In this document: positions 16,760 through 28,445 of the stretch, piece by piece | Position numbering within the stretch: the stretch's first letter is position 1 | Layout of the letters: every line of letters starts with the position of its first letter | Origin: JARFPW01 sp035464655 | Lineage (GTDB): Bacteria; Gemmatimonadota; Gemmatimonadetes; Palauibacterales; Palauibacteraceae | Direction: 5' to 3' | Assembly: GCA_035464655.1 (NCBI GenBank) | Contig: DATHRZ010000009.1 | Coordinates: 9,305-73,304 of the forward strand | DNA: 64,000 nucleotides | The notes under the pieces: generated by a model | What the model was told of the DNA's origin: nothing | Seen by the model: only the letters and a program-made list of their open reading frames with translations | Database searches by the model: none | Position numbers and translations under genes: made by a program

Positions 16760-17777
16760 CGGCGTCTGCCTCCTGCATCCAGCGGCCGAGCAGGGCCGGA
16801 TCGAGGTTCCCCCCGGACAGGACCGCCACGGTCTCGCCGCTCGCCGCCGGCCTCACGCGACCCGACAGCAGCGCCGCGACCGACGCCGCGCCGCTCGGCT
16901 CGACCACCAGTCGACGCCCGTAGCACCACAGGACGGCCGCCCGAATCGATGCGTCGGTGAGCGTCACGACGTCGTCGACCAGGTCACGGACGTGCGCGAA
17001 GGTCAGGTCGCCGGGCCGTACGGGCTTCAAACCGTCGGCGATCGTGTCGATGGACGGCAGGGTGACCGGTTCCCCGGCGTCGAGCGACCGGCGCATCTTG
17101 GGGGCGCCCTCGGGCTCGACGCCGACGATGCGCGTCTCGGGAGACAGGGCGCGGAGCGCCGCCGCGACGCCCGACACCAGGCCGCCGCCACCGATCGGCA
17201 CGATCACGAGGCCGGGTGGGCCGGCCGGCTCGTCCCGCTCCCGCGCCGCCGCGAGCTGCTCGACGATCTCGAGCCCCACCGTCCCCTGGCCTGCGATGAT
17301 CGTCGGGTTGTCGAACGGCGGCACCATCGCGCCGCCTTCCTCGGCCACGATCTCCTCGGCCCGCGCCTTCCGTTCGGTCGTCGTCGTGCCCACCTGCTCG
17401 ACTCGCCCGCCCATCGCGATCACGGCGTCGCGCTTGATCGGCGGAGCGTCGACAGGCATCACGACGGTGGCGCGAGCCCCAAACTCGCGGGCACACCAGG
17501 CGACGGCCTGCGCGTGATTCCCCGACGAATAGGTGACGACACCGGCGGCGCGGTCGGAAGCGTCGAGCATGGCGATGAAGTTGTAGGCGCCGCGCAGCTT
17601 GAACGCGCCCCCGTGCTGGAGCGACTCGCACTTCAGCCACAGCCGGGTTCCGCCGGGCCGATCAAGCCACGAGGAGAGAAGCGGGGTGCGCACGGCGGCC
17701 TGCCTGATGCGCTCCGCCGCCGCGCGGATCGCATCGATGGTCACGAGCCCGGTCGTCAGGTCAGTCCTCGGCGCCAT
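16752..17777 (-). CDS. PLP-dependent threonine/serine dehydratase
   Basis: A fold-type II PLP enzyme that deaminates threonine to 2-oxobutyrate (or acts as a serine dehydratase/racemase). The Schiff-base Lys is in GAFKLRGAYN, the substrate loop is YSSGNHAQ, the phosphate loop is IGGGGLVSG and the C-terminal SGGNLDP contacts the pyridine nitrogen. At 341 residues it lacks the C-terminal ACT regulatory domain of biosynthetic IlvA, so it is the catabolic or racemase-like form. Its start overlaps the last 17 bases of gyrA. Confidence 0.85.
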   Translation of the reverse strand: MAPRTDLTTGLVTIDAIRAAAERIRQAAVRTPLLSSWLDRPGGTRLWLKCESLQHGGAFKLRGAYNFIAMLDASDRAAGVVTYSSGNHAQAVAWCAREFGARATVVMPVDAPPIKRDAVIAMGGRVEQVGTTTTERKARAEEIVAEEGGAMVPPFDNPTIIAGQGTVGLEIVEQLAAARERDEPAGPPGLVIVPIGGGGLVSGVAAALRALSPETRIVGVEPEGAPKMRRSLDAGEPVTLPSIDTIADGLKPVRPGDLTFAHVRDLVDDVVTLTDASIRAAVLWCYGRRLVVEPSGAASVAALLSGRVRPAASGETVAVLSGGNLDPALLGRWMQEADADD

Positions 17778-20277
17778 CTCCGGCCCCGGCCGCTTCCAGC
17801 TCCCGTTCGTCTTCGTCGGCCTCGTCCACGATCTCCGCGTCGTCGAGGTCGCGCGCCACCCTCGCGAGGTCGATCAGTTCGTCGCCGTCATCGAGCGATA
17901 TCACCCGCACCCCCTGCGTGTTCCGCCCGATGACGCGGATCTCGTCGGCTCGCTGGCGGTTGATCACGCCGTTGCGGGTGACCAGCATGAGCTCGTCATC
18001 GTCGATCACTTCCTTCGCCGCCACCACGTCGCCCGTCTTGGAGCTGAGCCGGAAGTTGATCAGTCCCTTGCCGCCGCGATGCTGCGTCCGGTACTCCGAG
18101 ATCGACGTGCGCTTGCCCATCCCGCGCGAGGTGGCGGTCAGGATGCTGGCGTCCTCCTGGCGCTCGACCACCATCGCGACGACCTCGTCGCCGTCCTTGA
18201 GCCGGATGCCGCGCACGCCCTGCGTCGCCCGACCCATCTCGCGGGCGTCGCTCTCTTCGAACCGGATCGCCATCCCCTTGCGGGTCACGAGCAGGATGTC
18301 GTTGCCCGGATCGATGAGCTGGGCGTCGATCAACGAGTCGCCGTCGACGATGTTGATCGCGTTGAGGCCTACCGTGCGCACGTTCGAGTAGGCCGCCAGG
18401 CTGGTCTTCTTGATCTGGCCGCGCCGCGTGGCGAACAGCAGGTAGCGATCTTCCGGGAACTCTCGCGTCCGGACGATCGAGGCGATCGTCTCGTCCTTGT
18501 CGATGTTCAGCAGGTTGACGATCGGTTTGCCGCGCGACGTGCGCGAAGCCTGCGGAATCTGGTGAACTTTCAGCCAGTAGAGCTGGCCGCGCGCCGTGAA
18601 GAACATCAGGTAGTCGTGCGCCGAGGCCGTGAACAGGTGCTCGACCCAGTCTTCGTCCTTCGTTCCCATGCCGGCGATCCCGCGCCCGCCGCGGCGCTGC
18701 TGGCGGTAGGTGTCGAGCGGGATGCGCTTGATGTATCCCTGGTTGGAGACCGTGATCACCATCGGCTCGTCGGCGATCAGGTCTTCGGGGTCGAAGCTCG
18801 CGTTCTCACCGACGATCTCGGTGCGGCGCGGGTCGCCGTAGCGCTCGACGATCTCGCCCAGCTCGTCGCGAATCGTCTGCATACGAAGCTCGCGCGAGGC
18901 GAGAAGCTCGTCGAGGCGGGCAATCTCGGCACGAACTTCGGCGAGCTCCTGCTCGAGCTTCTCGATCTCGAGGCCGGTAAGGCGCGACAGCCGCATCGCG
19001 AGGATGGCGGAGGCCTGCGTCTCGGTGAGCTCGAAGCGCTCCTGGAGCCGTGCCGATGCCTGCTCCGAGTCGTCGGAACCGCGAATCATCGCCACGACTT
19101 CGTCGATGTTGTCGACGGCGATCTTCAGCCCCTCGAGGATGTGCTCGCGGTCGCGGGCGGCGCGCAGGTCGTACTCGCTGCGCCGCACGACGACCTCGTG
19201 CCGATGCTCGAGGAAGTGGGCCAGTACCTCTTTCAGCGTCATCACCTTCGGGATGCCGTGATCGAGCGCCAGCATGATCACCCCGAAGGTGGACTGCATC
19301 TGCGTGTGTTTGAACAGCTGGTTGAGCACGATCTGGGGGATCGCGTCGCGCTTCAGGTCGATGACGATGCGAATGCCCTGGCGCGCCGATTCGTCCCGCA
19401 GGTCGGCGATCTCGGTGATCTTCTTGTCGCGCACGAGCTGGGCGATCTGCTCGATCAACCGGCTCTTGTTCACCATGAACGGAATTTCGGTGATGATCAG
19501 CCGCTCGCCGGCGCCCGGCCGCTCCTCGATCTCGGCCCGACCACGCATCACGACGCGTCCGCGGCCCTCGGTGTACGCGCCGCGGATGCCGTCCATGCCG
19601 TAGACCAGTCCGCCGGTCGGGAAGTCGGGGCCCTTTACGTACTCCATCAGGTCTTCGGAGGTGAGCTCCGGATCGTCGATCAGCGCCTGGCAGGCCGCCA
19701 CGACCTCGCCGAGGTTGTGCGGCGGGATGTTCGTCGCCATCCCGACGGCGATTCCCGAGGAGCCGTTGATCAGCAGGTTCGGTGGCCCCGACGGCAGGAC
19801 GACGGGTTCGAGCAGGCGGTCGTCGAAGTTCGGCGAGAACGGGACGGTCTCCTTCTCGATATCGGTCAGCATGTCGGTCGAGATGCGGTGGAGTCGCGCC
19901 TCGGTGTACCGGTAGGCCGCCGCGCTGTCGCCGTCGATCGAGCCGAAGTTGCCCTGCCCGTCGATCAGCGGATAGCGCAGCGAGAAGTCCTGCACCATGC
20001 GGACGAGCGAGTCGTAGACGGCGCTGTCGCCGTGTGGATGGTACTTACCGAGCACGTCACCCACGACGGTCGCGCTCTTCTTGTAGGGCCGGTTCGGGGT
20101 GAGACCACCCTCGTGCATTGCATAGAGGATGCGCCGGTGCACGGGCTTCAGGCCGTCGCGCACGTCGGGCAGGGCCCGCTGGACGATCACGCTCATCGAA
20201 TAGTCGATGAACGAATCGCGCATTTCGTCCTCCAGCAGACGCGTCTCGATCCGGTCGGTTCTATCGAGGATTTCCAT
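17761..20277 (-). CDS. gyrA: DNA gyrase subunit A
   Basis: Breakage-reunion subunit of gyrase. The catalytic Tyr is in AAYRYTEARL (about 124), the quinolone-determining segment reads HPHGDSAVYD with Ser85 and Asp89 (the same residues as E. coli Ser83/Asp87), and the GyrA box QQRRGGRG defines gyrase rather than topoisomerase IV. Six beta-pinwheel repeats and an acidic tail follow; 838 residues. It appears to head a tightly packed minus-strand operon (dehydratase, amidotransferase, HAD, tail-anchored protein). gyrB is not in the window. Confidence 0.96.
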   Translation of the reverse strand: MEILDRTDRIETRLLEDEMRDSFIDYSMSVIVQRALPDVRDGLKPVHRRILYAMHEGGLTPNRPYKKSATVVGDVLGKYHPHGDSAVYDSLVRMVQDFSLRYPLIDGQGNFGSIDGDSAAAYRYTEARLHRISTDMLTDIEKETVPFSPNFDDRLLEPVVLPSGPPNLLINGSSGIAVGMATNIPPHNLGEVVAACQALIDDPELTSEDLMEYVKGPDFPTGGLVYGMDGIRGAYTEGRGRVVMRGRAEIEERPGAGERLIITEIPFMVNKSRLIEQIAQLVRDKKITEIADLRDESARQGIRIVIDLKRDAIPQIVLNQLFKHTQMQSTFGVIMLALDHGIPKVMTLKEVLAHFLEHRHEVVVRRSEYDLRAARDREHILEGLKIAVDNIDEVVAMIRGSDDSEQASARLQERFELTETQASAILAMRLSRLTGLEIEKLEQELAEVRAEIARLDELLASRELRMQTIRDELGEIVERYGDPRRTEIVGENASFDPEDLIADEPMVITVSNQGYIKRIPLDTYRQQRRGGRGIAGMGTKDEDWVEHLFTASAHDYLMFFTARGQLYWLKVHQIPQASRTSRGKPIVNLLNIDKDETIASIVRTREFPEDRYLLFATRRGQIKKTSLAAYSNVRTVGLNAINIVDGDSLIDAQLIDPGNDILLVTRKGMAIRFEESDAREMGRATQGVRGIRLKDGDEVVAMVVERQEDASILTATSRGMGKRTSISEYRTQHRGGKGLINFRLSSKTGDVVAAKEVIDDDELMLVTRNGVINRQRADEIRVIGRNTQGVRVISLDDGDELIDLARVARDLDDAEIVDEADEDERELEAAGAGDGAED

Positions 20278-20374
20278 AGGCTCCGGCGTGTGGTTTCAGG
20301 ATGTCGGTCCCGGTCGACGGGCGCGGCCGGGCGGATGCGGAACGGCGCGGTGCAAGCGGGACTCCCGATCGTCC

Positions 20375-20401
20375 AATAACCCGTAAAACATACGGGTTTT
20401 T
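20375..20401. terminator. Hairpin with T-tract between glycosyltransferase and gyrA
   Basis: AACCCGTA (20378-20385) pairs perfectly with TACGGGTT (20391-20398) across a 5-base loop and is followed on the plus strand by TTTTT. On the minus strand, the direction of both neighbours, the same hairpin is followed only by ATTGG. It may end glycosyltransferase transcription weakly, or stop antisense transcription entering from the gyrA side. Confidence 0.5.
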
Positions 20402-20435
20402 GGCCTGCATCGCGAGCCCGCGAACGGGGCCGATC

Positions 20436-21470
20436 TCAGGCGCAAAACCGGTAGTCGGCGATCTCCTCCAAGCCGTCGGTTGCGAGGGCCGCGCGGATGT
20501 CGTCCCGCACCCCGGGGGAGCCGACGGCGGCGAGTACGTAGGGGCGGGCCGCGAAGCCGGAGGCAAACTCGTCGGGGGCGAGCACCGGAGCTCCGTGGAT
20601 CTCCTGGCCGAGCTTGCGCGGGTCGAGGTCGACGAACGCCGCGACGGGTGTCCCCTGCGCGATCAGCTCGCGGGCGAGCGGCTTGCCGACCCGGCCGGCA
20701 CCCCACACGACGACCGGCCGATCGGGGGGCAGAAACGCATGCCGCAGAAAGTGCACGCGGCAGCGCCGGAAGGCGGCGGCCGTGTAGGCGGGCGAGGTGA
20801 GCGACAGGCGGTCTTCGCGGACGCGCCAGCGCAGGAGCGGCTCACCGGGAACGTTCGCCAGACGGGCACCCGCCGCTACGATTCGCAGCACGAGGTCGTG
20901 GTCCTCCGCCCAGCCCATGTCACGATAGCCGCCGAGGGCGCGGAACACGGAGCGCTTCAGGACGATCGTCGGGTGGGCGAGCGGGCACTCGATCAGCGCG
21001 GCGCGCTCGACGTCTTCCGGCGTCTCGATCGCGTTGATCCAGCGCTCGTAGCGCCGGTATCCGGAGCGGATCTCTGCGGGCGAGAACAGCTCGACGTGGG
21101 CGCCGCAGCCGGCGAGGTCGGGGTGGCGCTCGAGGAAGGCGAGCTGAGCGGCGAAGCGATCGGGGTGGGAGACGTCGTCGGCGTCCATGCGCGCGAGGAG
21201 CGGGGCGCGGGCCGCGGCGGCCGCCTGGTTCAGGGCGGCGACGAGCCCGGAGGCAGAGGGTTGATCGGCGGCGGCGAACTCGATGGCGGTGACGCGGGGA
21301 TCGTCGGCCGCCCAGTCGGCCAGCAGTTCACCCGTCGCGTCGGTCGAGCCGTCGTCGACGGCGATCACCTCGAAGTCCTCGATCGTCTGGGCGCGCAGGC
21401 TGGTGATCGTCTCCGGCAGGGTCGGCGCCGCGTCGCGGCACGGGAGGAGAACGGAGAGGCGGGGAGTCAT
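20436..21470 (-). CDS. Family 2 glycosyltransferase with C-terminal Rossmann-like domain
   Basis: The N-terminal GT-A domain (about 1-230) opens with RLSVLLPCRDAAPTLPETI, has the VDDGSTD nucleotide-binding motif and the metal-binding ARMDADD (DxD), and an ED acceptor motif in GWAEDHDLVLR. From about residue 250 a second domain begins with VVVWGAGRVGKPLARELIA, a GxGxxG dinucleotide-binding start followed by FVDLDPRKLG, as in CoA/NAD-binding folds. This fusion is not the standard GT2 layout. The ATG at 21468-21470 begins at the GT fold; 344 residues. It lies 61 bases downstream of uvrA. The sugar and acceptor are unknown. Confidence 0.82.
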   Translation of the reverse strand: MTPRLSVLLPCRDAAPTLPETITSLRAQTIEDFEVIAVDDGSTDATGELLADWAADDPRVTAIEFAAADQPSASGLVAALNQAAAAARAPLLARMDADDVSHPDRFAAQLAFLERHPDLAGCGAHVELFSPAEIRSGYRRYERWINAIETPEDVERAALIECPLAHPTIVLKRSVFRALGGYRDMGWAEDHDLVLRIVAAGARLANVPGEPLLRWRVREDRLSLTSPAYTAAAFRRCRVHFLRHAFLPPDRPVVVWGAGRVGKPLARELIAQGTPVAAFVDLDPRKLGQEIHGAPVLAPDEFASGFAARPYVLAAVGSPGVRDDIRAALATDGLEEIADYRFCA

Positions 21471-21531
21471 GGCGACAATGTCGGCGGTACGGTCGAGGGC
21501 GTCCAGCGGAGTGGAGGGCCCGCCACTCCCC

Positions 21532-24402
<2,871 letters not shown>

Positions 24403-24795
24403 ACTGAAAGTTGCCGATTCGGCGAAGGGGGAGCAATCGCGGAAGGGGCTTATCGCTCGATTGGAGTCACGACGGAGTCCTTAAACTCGTGGGCCCGCAG
24501 GTGTTCGACATCCAGGTCGTCCCGCTCGACCGCCAGGAGCCCATCTTGGTGAAACGACATAACGTCGCACCGCCACTATCATCGCCTGGCGTCATGGTTG
24601 CGATGGCTGCAATGAAGAAACAACTGCCCGCCGCCAGGCTCCAGAACGCAAGTCGTTCTCGGTGCTTCTTGCTTCCAGATTACAGCGCGGGGGAGCATAC
24701 CCCCCCATTCTCTTCTGTCGACCGTTGGAACCTGAACCTGCCACGGCTAGATTGTCGCCGCCGCGAACCACAGATCCGCTGATTTCGGAGCCATC
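24403..24795. other. Divergent intergenic region, no gene supported
   Basis: About 390 bases between uvrA (leftward) and the ABC exporter (rightward). It contains an 8-base inverted repeat (GCCTGGCG at 24584-24591 with CGCCAGGC at 24632-24639), a GGGGG/CCCCC hairpin near 24690-24705 and a promoter-like pair close to the exporter. One open frame crosses it but has poor codon bias and no start signal. It could hold a leader RNA, but nothing is recognised. Confidence 0.5.
24725..24753 (+). promoter_or_regulatory. Candidate promoter of the ABC exporter
   Basis: TTGGAA (24725-24730) and TAGATT (24748-24753) are separated by 17 bases and would start transcription about 35 bases before the GTG at 24796. 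Confidence 0.4.
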
Positions 24796-26622
24796 GTGGA
24801 CAATCCCGGACCCGCCACCCTTCAGGAGGAAGAGGCGCTCGGCAAGGCGTACGACGCCCGCCTGATGAGGCGCCTGCTCGCCTACCTGCGCCCGTACAAG
24901 TGGCAGGTGGCGGCGGCGATCGTCATGCTGATCGCCGCATCTGGGCTCGAGTTGATCGGCCCGTGGCTCACCAAGATCGCGATCGATCAGGCGTTTCCCG
25001 ACCGGGACGCGGGCTTTCTCGCGACACTCGGGATCATCTACCTGGTCTCGCTCGTCCTCGCCGCCGGGCTCGGCTACGCCCAGACCCTGTTGACCACGTG
25101 GATCGGCCAGCGCGTCATGGTCGACCTGCGCGACGAGTTGTTCGGCCACCTCCAGCGGCTCGACCTCAAGTTCTTCGACAGGAACCCGGTCGGCCGCCTG
25201 ATTACGCGCGTGACGAGCGACATCGAGGTGCTGAACGAGATGTTCACCTCGGGCGTCGTGACGATCTTCGGCGACGTGTTCACGATCGGCGCCATCGTGA
25301 CGGCGATGCTGCTGCTCGACTGGCGCCTGGCGCTCGTGACGTTCGCCGTGCTGCCCGTGGTGTTCCTCGCCGCGATGGTGTTCCGGATCAAGGTGCGCTC
25401 GGCCTACCGGAATATCCGCGTCCGCCTGGCCCGGATCAACGCGTACCTCCAGGAGCGGATCACCGGGATGTCGGTCGTGCAGCTGTTCGGGCAGGAGGAG
25501 CCGAGTCGCCGCGAGTTCGCCCGCATCAACGACGCGCATCTGCAATCGCACCTGCGCTCGATCACCTACTATGCCCTGTTCTTTCCGGTCATCGAGCTGC
25601 TGAGCGCCGTCGCCCTCGCCCTGATCATCTGGTACGGCGGATTCCGCTCGCTCGACGGCGCGATGACGATCGGAACGATCGCCGCGTTCCTCCAGTACGC
25701 GCGGCGCTTCTTCCGCCCCATCCAGGACCTGTCGGAGAAGTACAACGTGCTCCAGAACGCGATGGCGAGCTCCGAGCGCGTGTTCCGGCTGCTCGACCTC
25801 GAGCCCGACATCCGCGAGGCCGCCGAGCCGAGACATCCGGGCGCCGTGCGGGGCCGGATCGCGTTCGAGGACGTGTGGTTCCGCTACGTGACGCCGCCGC
25901 CGGGGAGCGACGACGAACAGCCGCCGGAGGAGTGGATCCTCAAGGGGATCGACTTCACGGTCGAGCCCGGCGAACGCGTAGCCGTCGTGGGCGCCACTGG
26001 GGCCGGCAAGTCGACGCTGATCAACCTGCTCATGCGGTTCTACGAGCCGCAGCGCGGGCGGATTACCCTCGACGGGATCGACATCCGCGACATTCCGATC
26101 ACGGAATTGCGCACGAGCATGGGACTCGTGCTCCAGGACGTCTACCTGTTCTCGGGCAGCGCCGGCTGGAACATCGACCTCGGCCGCGAGAACGTGAGCG
26201 ACGAGCAGATCCGCGCCGCCTCGGTGCGCGTAGGCGCCGATCCGTACGTGCTCCGCCTGCCGGGGGGCTACGAGCAGCCGCTCGCCGAGCGCGGCGGCAA
26301 CCTGAGCGTCGGCGAGCGCCAGCTGCTCAGCTTCGCGCGCGCCCTGGCCGGCGACCCGGCGATCCTTCTACTCGACGAGGCGACGAGCTCGGTGGACTCG
26401 GAGATCGAGGCGAAGATCGACCAGGCGCTCGAGAAGCTGATGACGGGTCGTACGAGCCTGGTGATCGCGCACCGGCTGTCGACCATCCAGAACGCCGACC
26501 GAATCCTCGTGCTGCACCACGGCGAAATCCGCGAAACCGGCACGCACGACGAGCTCCTCCGGATGGACGGCCTGTACGCGCGCCTCTACCGGCTGCAGTT
26601 CGCCGCCACCGACGCGGCCTGA
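24796..26622 (+). CDS. ABC exporter, fused permease and ATPase (MsbA/MdlB-like)
   Basis: An N-terminal six-helix exporter domain (about 25-330) is followed by a nucleotide-binding domain with Walker A GATGAGKST, signature LSVGERQLL, Walker B ILLLDEATSSVD and H-loop IAHRLST. It has 608 residues, a half-transporter that must dimerise. The signature reads LSVGE rather than LSGGQ, a variant common in multidrug exporter subunits such as MdlB/TmrB; no obvious partner gene is adjacent, so it may be a homodimer. Lipid or drug export are both possible. The start is GTG 24796. Confidence 0.88.
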   Translation: MDNPGPATLQEEEALGKAYDARLMRRLLAYLRPYKWQVAAAIVMLIAASGLELIGPWLTKIAIDQAFPDRDAGFLATLGIIYLVSLVLAAGLGYAQTLLTTWIGQRVMVDLRDELFGHLQRLDLKFFDRNPVGRLITRVTSDIEVLNEMFTSGVVTIFGDVFTIGAIVTAMLLLDWRLALVTFAVLPVVFLAAMVFRIKVRSAYRNIRVRLARINAYLQERITGMSVVQLFGQEEPSRREFARINDAHLQSHLRSITYYALFFPVIELLSAVALALIIWYGGFRSLDGAMTIGTIAAFLQYARRFFRPIQDLSEKYNVLQNAMASSERVFRLLDLEPDIREAAEPRHPGAVRGRIAFEDVWFRYVTPPPGSDDEQPPEEWILKGIDFTVEPGERVAVVGATGAGKSTLINLLMRFYEPQRGRITLDGIDIRDIPITELRTSMGLVLQDVYLFSGSAGWNIDLGRENVSDEQIRAASVRVGADPYVLRLPGGYEQPLAERGGNLSVGERQLLSFARALAGDPAILLLDEATSSVDSEIEAKIDQALEKLMTGRTSLVIAHRLSTIQNADRILVLHHGEIRETGTHDELLRMDGLYARLYRLQFAATDAA

Positions 26623-26645
26623 GGCGGCGCTACCGTGGACTCTCG

Positions 26646-26846
26646 ATGATCGACGGGATCCTCGCGCTCGACACGCGCTGGGTGCTCGCCGTGCTGCTGC
26701 TCGTTCTCGATAGCTGGTCGATCTGGCTCATCCTCCGGGCCCGTCCGGGCACCCGCGATGCCGTCCTGTGGAGCGGCATCGTGCTCCTGGTTCCGGTATT
26801 CGGCTGCCTGTTCTGGTACGCGCTCGGGCCGAAGCCCCGGCTCTGA
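26646..26846 (+). CDS. Small membrane protein with PLDc_N-like domain
   Basis: A 66-residue protein of two hydrophobic helices (VLAVLLLVLDSWSIWLIL and AVLWSGIVLLVPVFGCLFWY) ending in GPKPRL. The pattern, with a conserved Pro-Gly in the second helix and WY near the end, is that of the phospholipase D N-terminal (PLDc_N) membrane module found alone in many small proteins. It starts 23 bases after the exporter stop and is probably in the same operon. Function unknown. Confidence 0.7.
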   Translation: MIDGILALDTRWVLAVLLLVLDSWSIWLILRARPGTRDAVLWSGIVLLVPVFGCLFWYALGPKPRL

Positions 26847-26936
26847 TCGCCGGCGAATCGGTCAATTCTGATCGATTCCACGCCCTGATCGGTCAGATCT
26901 GGCCGATTCTCGCCCGATGTTGCGGTTTTATCGTAC

Positions 26937-26948
26937 ACTGTATACAGT
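26937..26948. promoter_or_regulatory. GntR-type operator palindrome
   Basis: ACTGTATACAGT is a perfect 12-base palindrome touching the first ATG of the GntR gene. FCD-family GntR regulators commonly bind TGTATACA-like sites, so autoregulation is likely (inference). TTGCGG at 26920 and TATACA at 26941 could form a promoter with 15-base spacing, which would make the mRNA nearly leaderless. Confidence 0.65.
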
Positions 26949-27653
26949 ATGCGCATGAACGCGCCGACCGTCGTCGATCGCACGTCGATCACTGAGCAGC
27001 TCGAACGGTTACTCCTCGCGCGCATCCTCGACGGCTCCCTGCCGCCAGGCGAGCGCCTGAACGAGAGCCGCCTGGCCGACGAGTTCGGCGCCAGCCGTAC
27101 CCCGCTGCGCGAGGCGCTCAGCCGTCTGCACCGCGAGGGGCTCGTCGTGTCGCGTCCGCATCGCGGATTCTTCGTGGCGGACCTGTCGGCCGGCGAGGCG
27201 CGCGAGCTGTACGAATGCCTCGCGCTGCTCGAGTCGAACGCGCTCGAGCTCGCCGGGGCGCCGGACCCGGACCGGCTCGAGGAGCTCGATCTGCTGAACG
27301 ACCGGCTCGAACTGGCGCGCACCGTGTCGTCGGCGATCGACCTCAACACCGAGTGGCACCAGTTGCTGCTCTCGGCCTGCCCGAACCGCCACCTGCTGGA
27401 GCTCGTCGAAGGCGTGCGCACCAAGGTGGGCCGCTACGAGTTCGCCTTTTTCGCGCCGGGCCCCGAGCGCATCGCGGCTTCCGTTCGACTGCATCGGCGG
27501 ATACTCGACGCCCTCGCCGCGGGCGATCTGTCGACGGCGCGCCGCGCCCTCGTGGCGCACTGGTTCGCCGACCTCGACGAGCTTGCGCCGCGATCCTCCG
27601 ATCGCGGGACCAGATCACCGACACGGGAGATCGACCGATGGACCGACCACTGA
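26949..27653 (+). CDS. GntR-family transcriptional regulator, FCD (FadR) subfamily
   Basis: A winged helix-turn-helix at about 15-75 (GERLNESRLADEFGASRTPLREAL and the wing VVSRPHRGFFV) is followed by an all-helical FCD effector domain with the metal/ligand residues DLNTEWHQLLL and the C-terminal His segment LVAHWF. It has 234 residues. The ATG at 26949 abuts the operator; ATG 26955 is an alternative. The last 16 bases overlap the secreted-protein gene. The ligand is probably an organic acid, but context does not say which. Confidence 0.9.
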   Translation: MRMNAPTVVDRTSITEQLERLLLARILDGSLPPGERLNESRLADEFGASRTPLREALSRLHREGLVVSRPHRGFFVADLSAGEARELYECLALLESNALELAGAPDPDRLEELDLLNDRLELARTVSSAIDLNTEWHQLLLSACPNRHLLELVEGVRTKVGRYEFAFFAPGPERIAASVRLHRRILDALAAGDLSTARRALVAHWFADLDELAPRSSDRGTRSPTREIDRWTDH

Positions 27654-28426
27654 CGAGAGCCTCGTCCACCGCCGCGCTCGCCCTCGCGCTCGCCCTCGTG
27701 GCAACCGCCGCACCGCGCGCGGCCGCTCAGCCCGCCCCCACTCCGACGCGCATCGACGTTCACGTCGTCGCGCGGGACGCGAAGCTGATCGGGAGCGCCG
27801 TGGGTGGCGCCGAGGTGACGATCCGCGACGCGCACACGGGCGAGGTTCTCGCGGAGGGTGTGCACGAGGGCGGAACGGGCGACACGGGCCTGATCATGGG
27901 TCCGCGCGAACGGGGCGTCGACGTATTCGACACGCCGGGCGCCGCCGTGTTCAGCGCCGAGCTTCCGCTGACGGCGCCGCGATCGATCCGCATCGAGGCG
28001 TCGGGCCCGCTCGACTACCCCTCGGCCCGCGAACGCGCGGAGACCACCCTGCTCGTGGTGCCCGGACGGCACCTGGAGGGCGACGGCGTCGTACTCGAGC
28101 TGTGGGGCTACATCGTCGAGATCGTCGACGTCGGTTCGAACGTAGCCGACGCCGGGGGCCTCGGCGTGGCGGCCCGGGTCACGATGCTGTGCAGTTGCCC
28201 GACGGAGCCGGGCGGCCTGTGGGAAGCCGGCGGCGTGACCGCGCGGCTGATCGGAGACGACGGATCCCTCGTCAGCGAGACGGAACTCGCCTACCTGGGC
28301 GAGGACAGCACCTACGGCGGCGACCTCGGGACGCCGGACCCGGGAATCTACGAGATCCAGGTGATCGCCGTGTCGGCGAAGACCGGCAACGCGGGGCGAA
28401 TCCGGGCCGAGCTGCGCGTGAACTGA
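27638..28426 (+). CDS. Secreted protein of unknown function
   Basis: A 262-residue protein with a Sec signal peptide (long Ala/Leu stretch ending RAAAQP, about residue 30). The mature part is beta-rich, resembling tandem immunoglobulin-like domains (RIDVHVVARDAKLIGSAVG; YEIQVIAVSAKTGNAGRI), with a CSC pair in TMLCSCPTEPG. The gene begins inside the GntR gene in another frame, so it is probably controlled by that regulator. No enzyme motif is seen; substrate-binding or metal-binding roles are speculation. Confidence 0.72.
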   Translation: MDRPLTRASSTAALALALALVATAAPRAAAQPAPTPTRIDVHVVARDAKLIGSAVGGAEVTIRDAHTGEVLAEGVHEGGTGDTGLIMGPRERGVDVFDTPGAAVFSAELPLTAPRSIRIEASGPLDYPSARERAETTLLVVPGRHLEGDGVVLELWGYIVEIVDVGSNVADAGGLGVAARVTMLCSCPTEPGGLWEAGGVTARLIGDDGSLVSETELAYLGEDSTYGGDLGTPDPGIYEIQVIAVSAKTGNAGRIRAELRVN

Positions 28427-28445
28427 GCTCGCGGGCGGCCTGCCC

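Noticed and set aside
17599..20379. Long open frame on the plus strand opposite gyrA
   Set aside because: It mirrors gyrA codon periodicity, has a His/Arg/Asp/Val-heavy composition and no recognisable domain; a by-product of high third-position GC.
24403..24480. SOS (LexA) box before uvrA
   Set aside because: No CTGT-N8-ACAG or GAAC-N4-GTTC type palindrome was found upstream of the start.
24411..24782. Possible small gene in the uvrA/exporter gap
   Set aside because: Poor codon bias, no ribosome site and no similarity; the region is better read as regulatory.
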